From Arthrobacter pascens (GTDB lineage Bacteria; Actinomycetota; Actinomycetes; Actinomycetales; Micrococcaceae): a stretch of 64,000 bases of DNA. A model generated the notes under the pieces. It had not been told where the DNA came from. It searched no databases and saw nothing but the letters and a program-made list of their open reading frames with translations. The DNA lies in assembly GCF_030815585.1 (NCBI RefSeq), contig NZ_JAUSWY010000001.1, positions 4,216,001 through 4,280,000 of the forward strand. The letters are read 5' to 3'. Numbering within the stretch: position 1 is the first letter of the stretch; every line of letters begins with the position of its first letter. Made by a program: the position numbers and the translations under genes. Positions 18,636-27,991 of the stretch are shown in pieces.

Positions 18636-20453
18636 ATGGCGGCACCCATAGAGGATTATGCTCTCCTGTCAGACCTGGCCACCGGGCCGCTGATCTCCCG
18701 TCGCGGGAGTGTGGATTGGCTTTGCTTCCCCCGCTTTGACTCGCCGTCCGTCTTCGGGGCACTCCTGGGCAACGAGGACCACGGGCGGTGGTTACTGGCA
18801 CCCGCTGAGCCCGATGCCGTCGTCGTAAACCGTCAGTATCTGGAGTCAACCTTCATCCTGGAGACGACGTGGCAGGCCTCGAGCGGCCAGATCCGTGTGA
18901 CGGACCTGATGCCTCCCGGACAAGGCCGGTCCTCCCTTTTGCGCCGCGTGGCAGGCCTCAGCGGAACTGTCCTGGTGCGTCAGGAACTAAGCATCCGCCC
19001 CCAGTATGGGGTACTGATGCCGTGGATGAGCCGCGTTCGCAAGAACAACGTCCCAGGAAGCGGGGACGCGCTGCTGGCCATGGCCGGGCCTGATGCCTGG
19101 GCCTTACAAAGCCGCCGTTTGCCGGAGGCGCATGGCCGTGAGCATCTTGGGAATTTCGTGGTTTCAGCCGGAGAGACCGTCGACTTCGAGTTGACCTGGT
19201 TCCCTTCATACCGTGGGGTCCCGCCCCAGCTTGATTTTGACGCAGCTCTAGGCGAGACAGCGAGTTATTGGACCCGTTGGGGTGGAAACTGCCGCCAGGA
19301 CGGAATCTACGGGGCCGCGGTCAAGCGTTCACTGCTGGTGCTGCGCGCCCTGACACATTACGAGACCGGAGGTATCGTCGCCGCTCCAACCACCTCCTTG
19401 CCCGAGGATTTCGGCGGTTCGCGCAACTGGGACTACCGCTATTGCTGGCTTCGCGATGCCGCGTTGACGCTGGAGTCCATGTTGACCCATGGGTATGCAT
19501 CGGAGGCCCTCAAGTGGCGCAACTGGCTGCTTCGAGCGCTTGCCGGCGACCCCGAAGACGTTCAGATCATGTACGGCGTAGCTGGTGAACGCGACCTGCC
19601 AGAGAAGGTGCTGGGTCACCTCCCGGGGTACCAGGACGCCAGCCCGGTGCGGATCGGCAACGCTGCCGTCTCCCAGTACCAGGCGGACGTTGTGGGTGAG
19701 GTAATGGTGGCGCTTGAGAGGCTGCGCATGGCTGGCGGCAAGGAAGACCCGTTCTCCTGGGCGCTTCAGCGGGCCCTGCTGGGATTTGTCGAGAAACACT
19801 TCGACGACAAGGACTTCGGCTTGTGGGAGATGCGGGGCTCAGCCCAGTACTTCACGCATTCCCGGGTCATGATGTGGGCGGCCTTCGACTGTGGTGTCCG
19901 GGCGGTCCGGGACCATAATCTCCCGGGCCCTGCGGAGCACTGGGAGGAACTGCGGCGGCGTTTGCGGTCGGAAATCATGGACAGGGGTTTCAACCCGGAG
20001 CTCAACTCCTTTACGCAGACATACGGCGGCCGCCAAACGGACGCCTCGCTGTTGGCCATGCCGCAGGTTGGCTTCCTCGCCTACGACGATCCTTACATGC
20101 TTGGCACAGTCGCTCAGCTGGAAAGGGAGTTGCTGACTGAGCATGGCCTCTTGCTGCGCTACCGGACCGAAACCGGTGTCGATGGGCTTGAACCAGGCGA
20201 GCATCCTTTTCTTGCCTGCTCCTTTTGGCTGGTTGAGCAATACGCCCACACCAATCGGCAGGCAGAAGCCAAGGCACTCATGGACAGGCTGGTGGGGTTC
20301 TCCAATGAGCTTGGCCTGCTCAGCGAAGAATTCGCACCGGGGGAGAATCGGATGGTAGGCAATTTCCCGCAGGCATTTTCCCATTTGGCTCTGGTGCGGG
20401 CAGCTGACGCGATGCATGGCGTGGAGCTGCTCAGCCTGGCGGTCCGGTACTAA
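18636..20453 (+). CDS. GH15 family glycoside hydrolase (glucoamylase or trehalase)
   Basis: The 605-residue cytoplasmic protein has the N-terminal beta domain (EDYALLSDLATGPLISRRG near residues 5-23, typical of the bacterial GH15/trehalase group) and a C-terminal (alpha/alpha)6 barrel with the diagnostic NWDYRYCWLRDA segment near 265-276. GH15 enzymes release glucose from alpha-glucans; actinobacterial members of this subgroup include the mycobacterial trehalase. The frame is open to 18501, but the ATG at 18636 matches where the family begins, with GTAGAAG upstream. The two LacI-type operators upstream suggest sugar-dependent repression. Confidence 0.9.
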   Translation: MAAPIEDYALLSDLATGPLISRRGSVDWLCFPRFDSPSVFGALLGNEDHGRWLLAPAEPDAVVVNRQYLESTFILETTWQASSGQIRVTDLMPPGQGRSSLLRRVAGLSGTVLVRQELSIRPQYGVLMPWMSRVRKNNVPGSGDALLAMAGPDAWALQSRRLPEAHGREHLGNFVVSAGETVDFELTWFPSYRGVPPQLDFDAALGETASYWTRWGGNCRQDGIYGAAVKRSLLVLRALTHYETGGIVAAPTTSLPEDFGGSRNWDYRYCWLRDAALTLESMLTHGYASEALKWRNWLLRALAGDPEDVQIMYGVAGERDLPEKVLGHLPGYQDASPVRIGNAAVSQYQADVVGEVMVALERLRMAGGKEDPFSWALQRALLGFVEKHFDDKDFGLWEMRGSAQYFTHSRVMMWAAFDCGVRAVRDHNLPGPAEHWEELRRRLRSEIMDRGFNPELNSFTQTYGGRQTDASLLAMPQVGFLAYDDPYMLGTVAQLERELLTEHGLLLRYRTETGVDGLEPGEHPFLACSFWLVEQYAHTNRQAEAKALMDRLVGFSNELGLLSEEFAPGENRMVGNFPQAFSHLALVRAADAMHGVELLSLAVRY

Positions 20454-20480
20454 AGGGTCAGGCGCCGATGTGCCGCGGCC

Positions 20481-20759
20481 TCAGTATGCAGGCCCCTCAT
20501 CGGCCTCCGAGTTTGTGTCCTCCGAAGTTTCCATCAGGTGGGCCAGCAGGGCCCGCTCGGGGAAGCCCGGATACGCCGCAACGTATTCACGCAAGCGGTA
20601 CTGAACTTCCGCCAGGCCCGGAGCCGGGTCGTCCAGGATGGAGTCGATGATCTCCTGTGCCTGCAGCCCTATGGGCGTGACCGGCTGGGTGGGCATTTGG
20701 TCAAGAACGTCGTGGAACTCGACGGCGCTGGACAGCCCGTCCTCTACAGTGCTGATCAT
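20481..20759 (-). CDS. Hypothetical protein, 92 residues
   Basis: A small acidic protein without membrane segment or signal peptide. A central helix-like stretch (GLQAQEIIDSILDD) and a segment AEVQYRLREYVAAYPGFPERALLAHL suggest an all-helical fold. The ATG at 20759 has AGGAG about 8 nt upstream; the frame continues to 20900 but the extra residues look non-coding. It lies convergent to the GH15 gene and downstream of panC on the same strand. I do not recognise the family. Confidence 0.6.
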   Translation of the reverse strand: MISTVEDGLSSAVEFHDVLDQMPTQPVTPIGLQAQEIIDSILDDPAPGLAEVQYRLREYVAAYPGFPERALLAHLMETSEDTNSEADEGPAY

Positions 20760-20952
20760 AGGTGTTGCTCCTGGTGATAGGCATCGGGGAGGCCGGCGCA
20801 CGGCTGCGCCCGGAAAACTGAGCCTCGAAGCTGGCTTCGGAAACGGTCGGACGGTTACCCGCCAACGGCGTGCTGCCCTGGCGGGCAACACACAGAGCAT
20901 AACGGTCAGCGCCTACGTACAAAGGCAATTCCGTCAGCTGAAAGCAAGCGTG
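20760..20952. other. Intergenic region after panC
   Basis: 193 nt with no gene seen; it should hold the end of the folate/pan operon transcript and the promoter of the small gene 20481-20759. Confidence 0.3.
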
Positions 20953-21882
20953 TCACGAACTCAGCGGCACATTGTCGATCAGCCGGACCGGCCCCACCCT
21001 GGCCGCAATGATGGCCAGTCCTTCGCCGCGGAACGGCGTCTCCCTGCAGTTCTCGGCCAGGGGCTCCAGCGTGAACGGGTCCACCACGTCGAAGTAGTCC
21101 GTTTCCACCAGCGGCTGGGATGCCACCAAGGCCTGGGCTGATTCGAGGTCCAGCGGCTCGTGGGCGTTGGCCCGCTCCTCAAGAAGTCGCAGCGCACGGG
21201 ACAGTACCAGAGCCGCTTCGCGCTGCTCCTCGGACAGGAAGCGGTTCCGGCTGGACAACGCCAGGCCCTCGTCCGAACGCACGGTCGGCACGGCAACGAT
21301 CTCCACGGGGAAGTTCAGGTCCGCCGCCATCCGACGGACCAAGGCCAGCTGCTGGGCATCCTTCTGGCCGAAGTAGGCCCGGTAGGCCGGCAGTCCCCCG
21401 CCGCTGCCTGAGACAAATGCACCGGTGGCCGGCAGTCCTGCCCCGGGGATGCCGTAGTGCAGCAGTTTGGCCACCACGGTGAGGGCGCCGTCGAAATGCC
21501 CGGGCCGGGCAGCGCCCTCCCATTTCTCGCCCAGAGGACCGGCAGTTACGCGCACAAGCGGCTCGCCACCGGGGTAGACCTCCTCCACCGACGGCGCAAA
21601 CGCCAGGTCCACTCCCTGCTCCTCCAGCAACGCCAGGTCGGCCTCCAAGGTCCGCGGGTAGCGGTCCAGGTCCACGGCATCGCCGAACTGCAGCGGGTTC
21701 ACAAAGATGGACGCCACTACTACGTCGTTCTGTTCGACGGCGGTGCGCGCCAGCCGCGCATGGCCCTCGTGGAGCGCTCCCATGGTGGGCACCAGGCCTT
21801 GCGACACGCCCTGCTTCTGTGTCAGGAGCCGCGCGCTTTCAGCTTTCAGTTCCGCCGCCGTTGTCACCAGTTTGATGGCCAT
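20953..21882 (-). CDS. panC: Pantoate-beta-alanine ligase
   Basis: The 309-residue PanC condenses pantoate and beta-alanine with ATP, the last step of pantothenate synthesis. The nucleotide-binding MGALHEGH motif (near residues 34-41) and the later KMSKS-like SSRNRFLS segment near 190 are present. A short Gly/Ser insert ([21 protein letters not shown]) precedes the conserved FGQKD motif. ATG 21882 has GGAAGG 7 nt upstream and lies 1 nt after the stop of the DUF2520 gene, so the two are translationally coupled. It is the last gene of the ftsH-fol operon. Confidence 0.95.
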   Translation of the reverse strand: MAIKLVTTAAELKAESARLLTQKQGVSQGLVPTMGALHEGHARLARTAVEQNDVVVASIFVNPLQFGDAVDLDRYPRTLEADLALLEEQGVDLAFAPSVEEVYPGGEPLVRVTAGPLGEKWEGAARPGHFDGALTVVAKLLHYGIPGAGLPATGAFVSGSGGGLPAYRAYFGQKDAQQLALVRRMAADLNFPVEIVAVPTVRSDEGLALSSRNRFLSEEQREAALVLSRALRLLEERANAHEPLDLESAQALVASQPLVETDYFDVVDPFTLEPLAENCRETPFRGEGLAIIAARVGPVRLIDNVPLSS

Positions 21883-21883
21883 G

Positions 21884-22864
21884 TCACGGTCCTTCCGGGG
21901 ATCGCGGCCCGCTGCTGCCAGGCCAGCTGTCAGGGCCGTTGTCAGTACCGCTGCCCTCAGGCCCGCTGCTGTCGGTCCCGCCAGGCTCCAGCGTCGCGCG
22001 GATCGCTTCAAGTTGATCCGCCTTCAGCAGCCCGCGGCTTTCGGCCCGCCGGGCGGTTGCGCGCGCCATGGCGAGGTATGCCTCAAGGACATCGCCCTGC
22101 GAGCCGGCGTCGTACTCGCGCAACGCTTCAGCGTGGGCCGCCACGGTCCCCACATCGCCGCGGGCCACCGGACCGGTCAGTGCCGATTCGCCCGAGGCCA
22201 GCGCGTTCTCCAGCGTGGCACGAAGCAGCGGTCCCAGCATCCGTTCCGGTGCGTCCACGCCTACGTCACGCAGCAGTTGCGACGCCTGCGCCACCAGGGT
22301 GACCAGGTGGTTTGAGCCATGGGCCAAGGCTGCATGGTAGAGGGTACGGTCGCCCTCGGCGATGGCCACGGGCTCGGCACCCATCTCCACCACCAAGGCC
22401 TGGGCAATCGGCAGCATCGCAGCATCAGCGGTGACACCGAACGTGCAATCGAGCAGCCTTGTCAGGTCCAGGCTCATGCCCGTAAACGTCATCGCGGGGT
22501 GCAGGGCCAGCGGGACGGATCCGGCCGCCCGCACCGGGTGCAGCACCCCCACGCCGAACCGCCCGGAAGTATGGGCCACGAGCTGCCCGGGCTGCCAGGC
22601 ACCAAGTTTGGCGAGGCCGTTCACCAACCCTGCCAGGGCATCATCCGGAACCGCCAGGAGCACCAGCTCCGAACGCTCCACGATCTCCTGGATCTCCAGG
22701 ACCGGAACACCGGGAAGCAGGGCATCGGCACGTTCGCGGCTTGCGTCGGACACTGCGGAAACCCCGACGACGGCGTGCTCGGCTGCCCGCAGTGCCGCGC
22801 CGAGGACAGCGCCTACCTTGCCGGCACCGATAATTCCTACGCCAAGGCGCCCTGGCTTAGCCAT
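21884..22864 (-). CDS. Rossmann-fold and DUF2520 protein, PanG-like
   Basis: The 326-residue protein has an N-terminal dinucleotide-binding fold ([13 protein letters not shown] near residues 10-22) and a DUF2520 helical domain with [15 protein letters not shown] near 183-197. DUF2520 proteins include, as I recall, the PanG type of ketopantoate reductase. Its position directly before panC supports a role as NADPH-dependent ketopantoate reductase making pantoate, but this is inference. The last ~25 residues are low-complexity Gly/Ser/Pro. It overlaps the PH-domain gene by 8 nt and is followed 1 nt later by panC. Confidence 0.85.
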   Translation of the reverse strand: MAKPGRLGVGIIGAGKVGAVLGAALRAAEHAVVGVSAVSDASRERADALLPGVPVLEIQEIVERSELVLLAVPDDALAGLVNGLAKLGAWQPGQLVAHTSGRFGVGVLHPVRAAGSVPLALHPAMTFTGMSLDLTRLLDCTFGVTADAAMLPIAQALVVEMGAEPVAIAEGDRTLYHAALAHGSNHLVTLVAQASQLLRDVGVDAPERMLGPLLRATLENALASGESALTGPVARGDVGTVAAHAEALREYDAGSQGDVLEAYLAMARATARRAESRGLLKADQLEAIRATLEPGGTDSSGPEGSGTDNGPDSWPGSSGPRSPEGP

Positions 22865-24449
22865 GCTGTTGGCCTCCCTGGATCGGGGTTTCAGTAGTGG
22901 TGGCCGGACTCTCCGCGGCCTGCTCGGCCAGGCTCGGGTGGCCCTGGGGAGTCACCTGGGCCAGCCATTGTTCGCTGGTCTGGCGCCTGCGGGCCAGGCG
23001 GGCGCGGGCTGATTGTTCGTCAAACAACACCCGGGCTTCGTCCACGTCTGCCTGGATCAGGCGGGGCGAGACGGGACCGGCGGTGGTGTGGAGAACCAGG
23101 TCCACCAGCCGGAACCGCCGTGCCAGCGGACCTTGGTGCAGGGCCATGGACTGCGTGCGCTGGTGCGGCACCACCACAAGTTCCCGCCACCAGCGGCCCG
23201 AGCGGATCAACAGCGCCGTGTCCGTGGCGGTAAAACCGTTCCGGCGCCATCCCAGAGGCGCCAGAAGCCGGCCCCGGAGAGGTGTGGTGATAAAACCGCC
23301 GTCGGAATCCGAGCCGGTCAGCCCTGCCCCGAAAACCTTATCCGGCTCCCGGGTTCCGGGATCCGGCAGCACCAGCGACAGCATGCTCATCACGTCGGGT
23401 AGCCTGCCCACCGGCAGCAGCGTGGTGCGCGAGGCTCCCTCGCCGCTGCTCCCCGCAACGCCATAGCCAGCCACGTTGACCTGGATGCGGTACCAGCCAA
23501 AGATCCGCCACAGCGGCGGCTGCGCCACTTTCAGCGCCTGGATCCGGCCCGGCGGCAGCGTCTGTGCCTGCGTATCCAGCAGCCCGTACCGGAGGCGGAT
23601 CCCGTCCGGCGAAATTGCGGCCGTGAAATTGTAACCCTTGTTGAAGGACCCCCAGTAGGTCGCGGCGAGGCCCAGCGCCGCCGGAATCAGGTAGAAATAG
23701 AAGCCGCGGTTCTCGGTCACCGCAGACAGGATCACCGACGCCACACCGCCCACAACCACAAAGAAGCTCTGCTCGCTCAGCAGCAGCGAACCGATAAGGC
23801 GCGACGGCGGCACGGACAGCACCGGGTATTCCGGCGCCTCGGGTGCATCCTCCCGTGGACGCTGGGGATCCTGCACCACACCGGCGGCCCGGGCAAGGAT
23901 GGTTGCCCGCAACTGGCGGGCCTCATCCATCCGCAGGTAGGCGAGGCGTACGGCTGACTCGCCGGCGTCAGCCACTTCGAACTTGAGTTCCGCCAGGCCA
24001 AAGATCCTGGCCAGCAGGGGCTGCACGATGTCGATGGCCTGGACCCGGTCCAGCCTCGCCTGCCGCTGTTGCCGGAACAGGAACCCGGTGTTGACCCTGA
24101 CGTAGCCCTCCGATACCTGGTATTTGGTGAAGTACCAGGTCAGGAAAAACCCGAGCACAGCAATCAGCAGCATCGCCCCGCCGGCCGCGATCAACCATGG
24201 CACCCGGCCGGCGAAGCCGTCCTCCAGGACCGGCCTGCCCTGAAGCACCCGTTCGAAGATATCCCGTCCGAAGAAAAAACCGATGGCGGCCAATGCCACC
24301 CAGCCTCGCACAAAGGGCGACGCCGGATGCACGCGTAACCACTCGCCGTCGGCACCCCCGGGTTCGGCAACAACGGGCCGTGCCGGTTGCTGTGCCGGTT
24401 GCTGTGCCGGTTGCTGTGCCGGTTCAGGAGTAAGGCCGTCAGCGCTCAC
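22857..24449 (-). CDS. PH-domain membrane protein, long (YdbT-like)
   Basis: The 530-residue product has several membrane segments alternating with bacterial PH (bPH2) domains, resembling Bacillus YdbT. Each bPH2 unit has the pattern of a hydrophobic pair, then 'RVQAIDIVQPLLARIFGLAEL'-like strands (near residues 135-155) and a similar 'RIQALKVAQPPLWRIFGW' repeat (near 315-335). The GTG at 24449 overlaps the stop of the upstream PH gene (GTGA). The N-terminus has three Ala-Gln-Gln-Pro repeats. Membrane association is clear; function is unknown, possibly membrane stress or small-peptide resistance as in related YdbS/YdbT pairs. Confidence 0.85.
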   Translation of the reverse strand: MSADGLTPEPAQQPAQQPAQQPARPVVAEPGGADGEWLRVHPASPFVRGWVALAAIGFFFGRDIFERVLQGRPVLEDGFAGRVPWLIAAGGAMLLIAVLGFFLTWYFTKYQVSEGYVRVNTGFLFRQQRQARLDRVQAIDIVQPLLARIFGLAELKFEVADAGESAVRLAYLRMDEARQLRATILARAAGVVQDPQRPREDAPEAPEYPVLSVPPSRLIGSLLLSEQSFFVVVGGVASVILSAVTENRGFYFYLIPAALGLAATYWGSFNKGYNFTAAISPDGIRLRYGLLDTQAQTLPPGRIQALKVAQPPLWRIFGWYRIQVNVAGYGVAGSSGEGASRTTLLPVGRLPDVMSMLSLVLPDPGTREPDKVFGAGLTGSDSDGGFITTPLRGRLLAPLGWRRNGFTATDTALLIRSGRWWRELVVVPHQRTQSMALHQGPLARRFRLVDLVLHTTAGPVSPRLIQADVDEARVLFDEQSARARLARRRQTSEQWLAQVTPQGHPSLAEQAAESPATTTETPIQGGQQHG

Positions 24450-24958
24450 AGCCCTGCCAGCCTGGCTTCGCCGCGGGCGGTGAGCTGCTCGCGCAGGCGC
24501 GCCCCTTCGGCGGCGGGCAGGCCTGGTATCTGCGCGTTTGTGCCGGGAGATGCGGTGTGCAGCTTGAGCGTGCACAGCCCCAGCCCGCGTTCCACGGGTC
24601 CCACCCCGATGTCCACATACTGCATGCGGCCGTAGGGAACGGCCATGGTCCGCTGGAAGAAGATGCCGGTGCGGATGAGAAGGTCGTCGTCGCGTTCGGC
24701 ATATCCGATGGCGCGCACCTGGCGCGGAATCAGGACCAGCCGCCACACGGCGAGGACCAACATCACTGCCGGCACCAGGATGGCGAGCCACAGCGGAGGC
24801 CACACCCACCAGTCCAGGAGGACAAAGATCAGTGGCAAGCTCAGGACCAGCACCGTGACCAGGTTTCCGACGGCCCATTGCACCAGGCGCACTGTGATGT
24901 ATTTGGGCGAAACCCGCTGCCAGGTGATGCCCGGCGGATCAATCGCCTCGGTATGCAT
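24446..24958 (-). CDS. PH-domain membrane protein, short (YdbS-like)
   Basis: The 170-residue protein has two adjacent membrane helices near residues 20-70 (LVTVLVLSLPLIFVLLDWW) and a single bPH2 domain (ALYGRMQYVDIG-like strand, here VPYGRMQYVDIGVGPVERGLG near 115-135). It pairs with the long protein, as YdbS pairs with YdbT. The ATG at 24958 has GGGGAAGG upstream; the frame is open to 25057 but those residues look non-coding. It overlaps the DUF3180 gene by 20 nt and the long PH gene by 4 nt. Confidence 0.85.
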   Translation of the reverse strand: MHTEAIDPPGITWQRVSPKYITVRLVQWAVGNLVTVLVLSLPLIFVLLDWWVWPPLWLAILVPAVMLVLAVWRLVLIPRQVRAIGYAERDDDLLIRTGIFFQRTMAVPYGRMQYVDIGVGPVERGLGLCTLKLHTASPGTNAQIPGLPAAEGARLREQLTARGEARLAGL

Positions 24959-25481
24959 ATTCGCCTTCCCCTGCGGCCTCGCCGCGTGCGCCGCGGCCTT
25001 GTTTGCCTTCGCCGGGCGTTTCGCCGTCCTCCGGCGGAATCTTGCAGAACCGTTCAACCAACAGGCCCACTACGATCATCGCCAGGCCTCCGCCGGCCAT
25101 GGCCAGTGCCATCCAGGTGATGCCCTGATCGCTGCGGAGGCTCCAGACCCGCAGCTGGTCCAGGAAAATGCCAGTGTGCCAACCCAGCAGGACCGTGCCC
25201 GCGTACGCGCAGGCCTGGGCAAGCACCAGGGTGCGTGCCGCGAGGATCGGGTCGAGGACAGTCTTCTTCTTGGTGCTGTCGCGGTTGCTGTTGCGCCACC
25301 TCAGGACACGGATGCCAAGGGTCAGCGTGATGGCCACGATGACGCCCATGGTGGCCAGGGCCGTGAGGGGCAGAACCGGAGTGGCCATGCTGTAGCGGTT
25401 GGTCAGGACGGTGGCGGCCCATCCTGCTACGGACAGGATGAGGCCGATCAGCAGCAGGCGCAAAGGGTTGATTGGTTTCAT
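24939..25481 (-). CDS. DUF3180 membrane protein
   Basis: The 180-residue protein has four membrane helices and a charged, Gly/Glu-rich tail of about 30 residues. It belongs to DUF3180, a family found directly downstream of folK in many actinobacteria. The role is unknown. ATG 25481 follows folK by 3 nt. Confidence 0.88.
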   Translation of the reverse strand: MKPINPLRLLLIGLILSVAGWAATVLTNRYSMATPVLPLTALATMGVIVAITLTLGIRVLRWRNSNRDSTKKKTVLDPILAARTLVLAQACAYAGTVLLGWHTGIFLDQLRVWSLRSDQGITWMALAMAGGGLAMIVVGLLVERFCKIPPEDGETPGEGKQGRGARGEAAGEGEYAYRGD

Positions 25482-25484
25482 GGC

Positions 25485-26024
25485 CTAGTCAACCGCCCCT
25501 GCCGTCGGGACGCCATCAAAGTCGCCGAAGCCGTCGAACAGCGCGAGGTCGCCAAAATCCGCGGCGCGGGAAGCCAGGGCGCTGATGCGCTCACCGTTCA
25601 GCGTGGCACCGGGCTCTATCAGGGACCACGGATACAGCACAAAGGCGCGGCTGGCGGCACGTGGGTGCGGCAGCGTCAGCACGGGGTCCACGCTGGTGAG
25701 GTCCCCGTACAGAATGATGTCGACGTCGAGCGTCCGCGGCCCCCAGTGCACCTCACGGACACGGTGGTGCTTGTTCTCCACGGCCTGGCAGTGCTCCAGC
25801 AGTTCAAGCGGCGGGAGGGATGTCTCCACGGTGATGACCATGTTCAGGAAGTCCGGCTGGCCGGCCGGACCGCCCACCGCCTTGGTCTGCACCACCGGGG
25901 AAACAGCCAGCAGCCGTACCTCGGGTGGATCCACGAGGTCGGCGACGGCCTCGGAGAGGGTGTCGTTCCGTTCACCAAGGTTGCTGCCGAGTGCCAGCAC
26001 GGCCTTGACGTAACCAGCGGTCAT
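25485..26024 (-). CDS. folK: 6-hydroxymethyl-7,8-dihydropterin pyrophosphokinase (HPPK)
   Basis: The 179-residue FolK transfers pyrophosphate from ATP to 6-hydroxymethyl-dihydropterin. The N-terminal ALGSNLGER motif (residues 11-19), the central 'GPRTLDVDIILYG' (near 93-105) and 'LPHPR' (near 116) are all diagnostic. ATG overlaps the folB stop (ATGA). It is a normal single-domain enzyme for folate synthesis. Confidence 0.96.
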   Translation of the reverse strand: MTAGYVKAVLALGSNLGERNDTLSEAVADLVDPPEVRLLAVSPVVQTKAVGGPAGQPDFLNMVITVETSLPPLELLEHCQAVENKHHRVREVHWGPRTLDVDIILYGDLTSVDPVLTLPHPRAASRAFVLYPWSLIEPGATLNGERISALASRAADFGDLALFDGFGDFDGVPTAGAVD

Positions 26025-26395
26025 GGCCTCTGCCCGTCCTGGCGGGAGCGGAAAACGCTGACCGCCACGTCGCCGAACGGCACCTCAATAGGGGCCTTGG
26101 GCTTGTGCACTGTGATGTCCACGGCCTGGATCGGGAATTCGCTGAGCAGGTCATCGGCGATCCGGACGGCCAGCGCCTCGATCAGGTTCAACGGTTCGCC
26201 CGTGATCCAGCCCTTGATGCGGTCAGCCACCTCACCGTAGTGCGCCGTGTCCCGCACGTCGTCGGATTCCGCAGCCTTGGCAAAATCCAGGTGCAGCACG
26301 GCATCCACAACAAACGGCTGGCCCTCGCGGCGCTCAAAATCCAACACGCCATGATGGCCGACGGCGGTGACGCCGCTCAGCGTGATCCTGTCCAT
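26021..26395 (-). CDS. folB: Dihydroneopterin aldolase
   Basis: The 124-residue FolB cleaves dihydroneopterin to hydroxymethyl-dihydropterin. It opens MDRITLSGVTAVGHHGVLDFE, with the conserved G-x-x-G-V-x-x-x-E pattern; Lys near 104 (HKPKAP) and Tyr/His in the middle (TAHYGEVAD) fit the family. It lies 11 nt downstream of folP and overlaps folK by 4 nt. Confidence 0.95.
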   Translation of the reverse strand: MDRITLSGVTAVGHHGVLDFERREGQPFVVDAVLHLDFAKAAESDDVRDTAHYGEVADRIKGWITGEPLNLIEALAVRIADDLLSEFPIQAVDITVHKPKAPIEVPFGDVAVSVFRSRQDGQRP

Positions 26396-26406
26396 GGGTC
26401 CGCCGC

Positions 26407-27327
26407 CTACTGGGTGGTGCGGGCGGCAGCCATGCGCGAGGCGACCTTGACGGCGTCAAGGCTGGGACCGACGTCGTGCACCCGGACAGCCCAGGCACCG
26501 CGGACGGCACTGATGGCCGTTACCGCCGCGGTGGCGGCGTCCCGCTCCTCGGGGGCGGCAGACTTTCCCGCCACTGTGAGGAGCGTGCCCAGGAAGCGTT
26601 TGCGCGAGGCGCCCACCATGACCCTGTGTCCCAGGCTGTTCAGCTGGTCCAGGTTCTGCAGGAGTTCCCAGTTCTGGGCGTCGTTCTTGGCGAACCCCAG
26701 GCCGGGGTCCACGATGATCTGTTCCGGGCTGACGCCGGCAGCGTAGAGCTTGTCCCGGACGCCGGCCAGTTCAGCCACCACTTCGGCGGCAACGTCGCTG
26801 TACTCGGCGAGGGAATTCATGGTGCGCGCATCCCCGCGCCGGTGCGTGAGGATGTAGGGCACCCCTGACGTGGCCGCCAGCTCGGCCATCTCCGGCTCGA
26901 TGCTGAGGCCCGAGACGTCGTTGATGATGGCTGCACCGGCTTCCAGCGCGGCCGCTGCCGTGGCGGCGTGGGTGGTGTCGATGCTGACCAGCGCGCCGGC
27001 TTTCACCAGCGCCTGGATGACGGGGACCACGCGCCGCTGTTCTTCTTCCGGGCTGACATCGTCCGCTCCGGGACGCGTTGATTCTCCTCCGACGTCGATG
27101 ATGTCCGCTCCTGCGTAGAACATCCGCAGGCCGGCCGCGATGGCGGTGTCCGGCGTCGGGTGCTTGCCGCCGTCGCTGAAGGAATCCGGGGTGACGTTCA
27201 GGATGCCCATCACCAGGGTGCGGTCGGTGGGCAGGTCTTCAAATTTCGCGGCCGCGCGGGGTTTGCGCAGGATGGGCAGCGGGGATGTAGCGGGCCCGGT
27301 TCCTGGGGCTGCAGCTAGTGAGTCCAT
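26407..27327 (-). CDS. folP: Dihydropteroate synthase
   Basis: The 306-residue FolP joins the pterin pyrophosphate with p-aminobenzoate; it is the sulfonamide target. The signature GILNVTPDSFSDGG lies at residues 41-54 and the second 'DVGGESTRPGAD' near 76-87. A ~35-residue N-terminal extension rich in Ala/Pro/Gly precedes it. It lies 10 nt after folE. Confidence 0.96.
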   Translation of the reverse strand: MDSLAAAPGTGPATSPLPILRKPRAAAKFEDLPTDRTLVMGILNVTPDSFSDGGKHPTPDTAIAAGLRMFYAGADIIDVGGESTRPGADDVSPEEEQRRVVPVIQALVKAGALVSIDTTHAATAAAALEAGAAIINDVSGLSIEPEMAELAATSGVPYILTHRRGDARTMNSLAEYSDVAAEVVAELAGVRDKLYAAGVSPEQIIVDPGLGFAKNDAQNWELLQNLDQLNSLGHRVMVGASRKRFLGTLLTVAGKSAAPEERDAATAAVTAISAVRGAWAVRVHDVGPSLDAVKVASRMAAARTTQ

Positions 27328-27337
27328 GGTCTGATAA

Positions 27338-27982
27338 TTACCTTCCGAGTATGAGGCTCATGGCTTCGGCACGGGTGGCCGGGTCATGAAGCTGCCCGCG
27401 GACCGCGCTGGTGACGGTCTTCGCTCCGGGCTTGCGGACACCGCGCATGGACATGCACATGTGTTCGCATTCAACGACGACAATCGCGCCGCGGGGCTTG
27501 AGGTGGCTGACCAGTGCTTCGACGATCTGCGTGGTGAGCCGTTCCTGCACCTGCGGACGCAGCGCGAAGATGTCCACGAGGCGTGCCAGCTTGCTTAGCC
27601 CCGTCACTTTTCCGTCGTGGGACGGGATGTAGCCCACATGTGCGACCCCGTGGAACGGGACCAGGTGGTGCTCACACGTGGAGTAGAACGGGATGTCCTT
27701 GACCAGGACCAGTTCCTCATGGTCAAGATCGAACTTTGTGGAGAGGATCTCCGCCGGATCGTGGTGCAGCCCGGCGAAGACCTCGGAGTAGGCCTTGGCC
27801 ACACGTTTTGGCGTGTCCTGAAGGCCGCCGCGGTCCGGGTCCTCTCCGATGGCGATCAGGATTTCCCGCACGGCCGCCTCGATCCGGGGCCGGTCCACCT
27901 TGTGGTGCTTTTTGGGGTGGGATCCGTCCTCCGCCGGGAGTCCGGCGGAGGCGGGAGCGTCGTCGTCGTCGAAGTGAGTCAC
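27338..27982 (-). CDS. folE: GTP cyclohydrolase I
   Basis: The 214-residue FolE turns GTP into dihydroneopterin triphosphate. The zinc/active-site segment [12 protein letters not shown] (near residues 106-117) and the [10 protein letters not shown] segment near 173-182 are present. The first ~25 residues are Asp-rich and acidic. It begins 9 nt after the ftsH stop. Confidence 0.96.
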   Translation of the reverse strand: MTHFDDDDAPASAGLPAEDGSHPKKHHKVDRPRIEAAVREILIAIGEDPDRGGLQDTPKRVAKAYSEVFAGLHHDPAEILSTKFDLDHEELVLVKDIPFYSTCEHHLVPFHGVAHVGYIPSHDGKVTGLSKLARLVDIFALRPQVQERLTTQIVEALVSHLKPRGAIVVVECEHMCMSMRGVRKPGAKTVTSAVRGQLHDPATRAEAMSLILGR

Positions 27983-27991
27983 AGAAGAAGC

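Noticed and set aside
24645..26240. 531-codon plus-strand frame over the PH, DUF3180 and fol genes
   Set aside because: Antisense shadow crossing four overlapping real genes.
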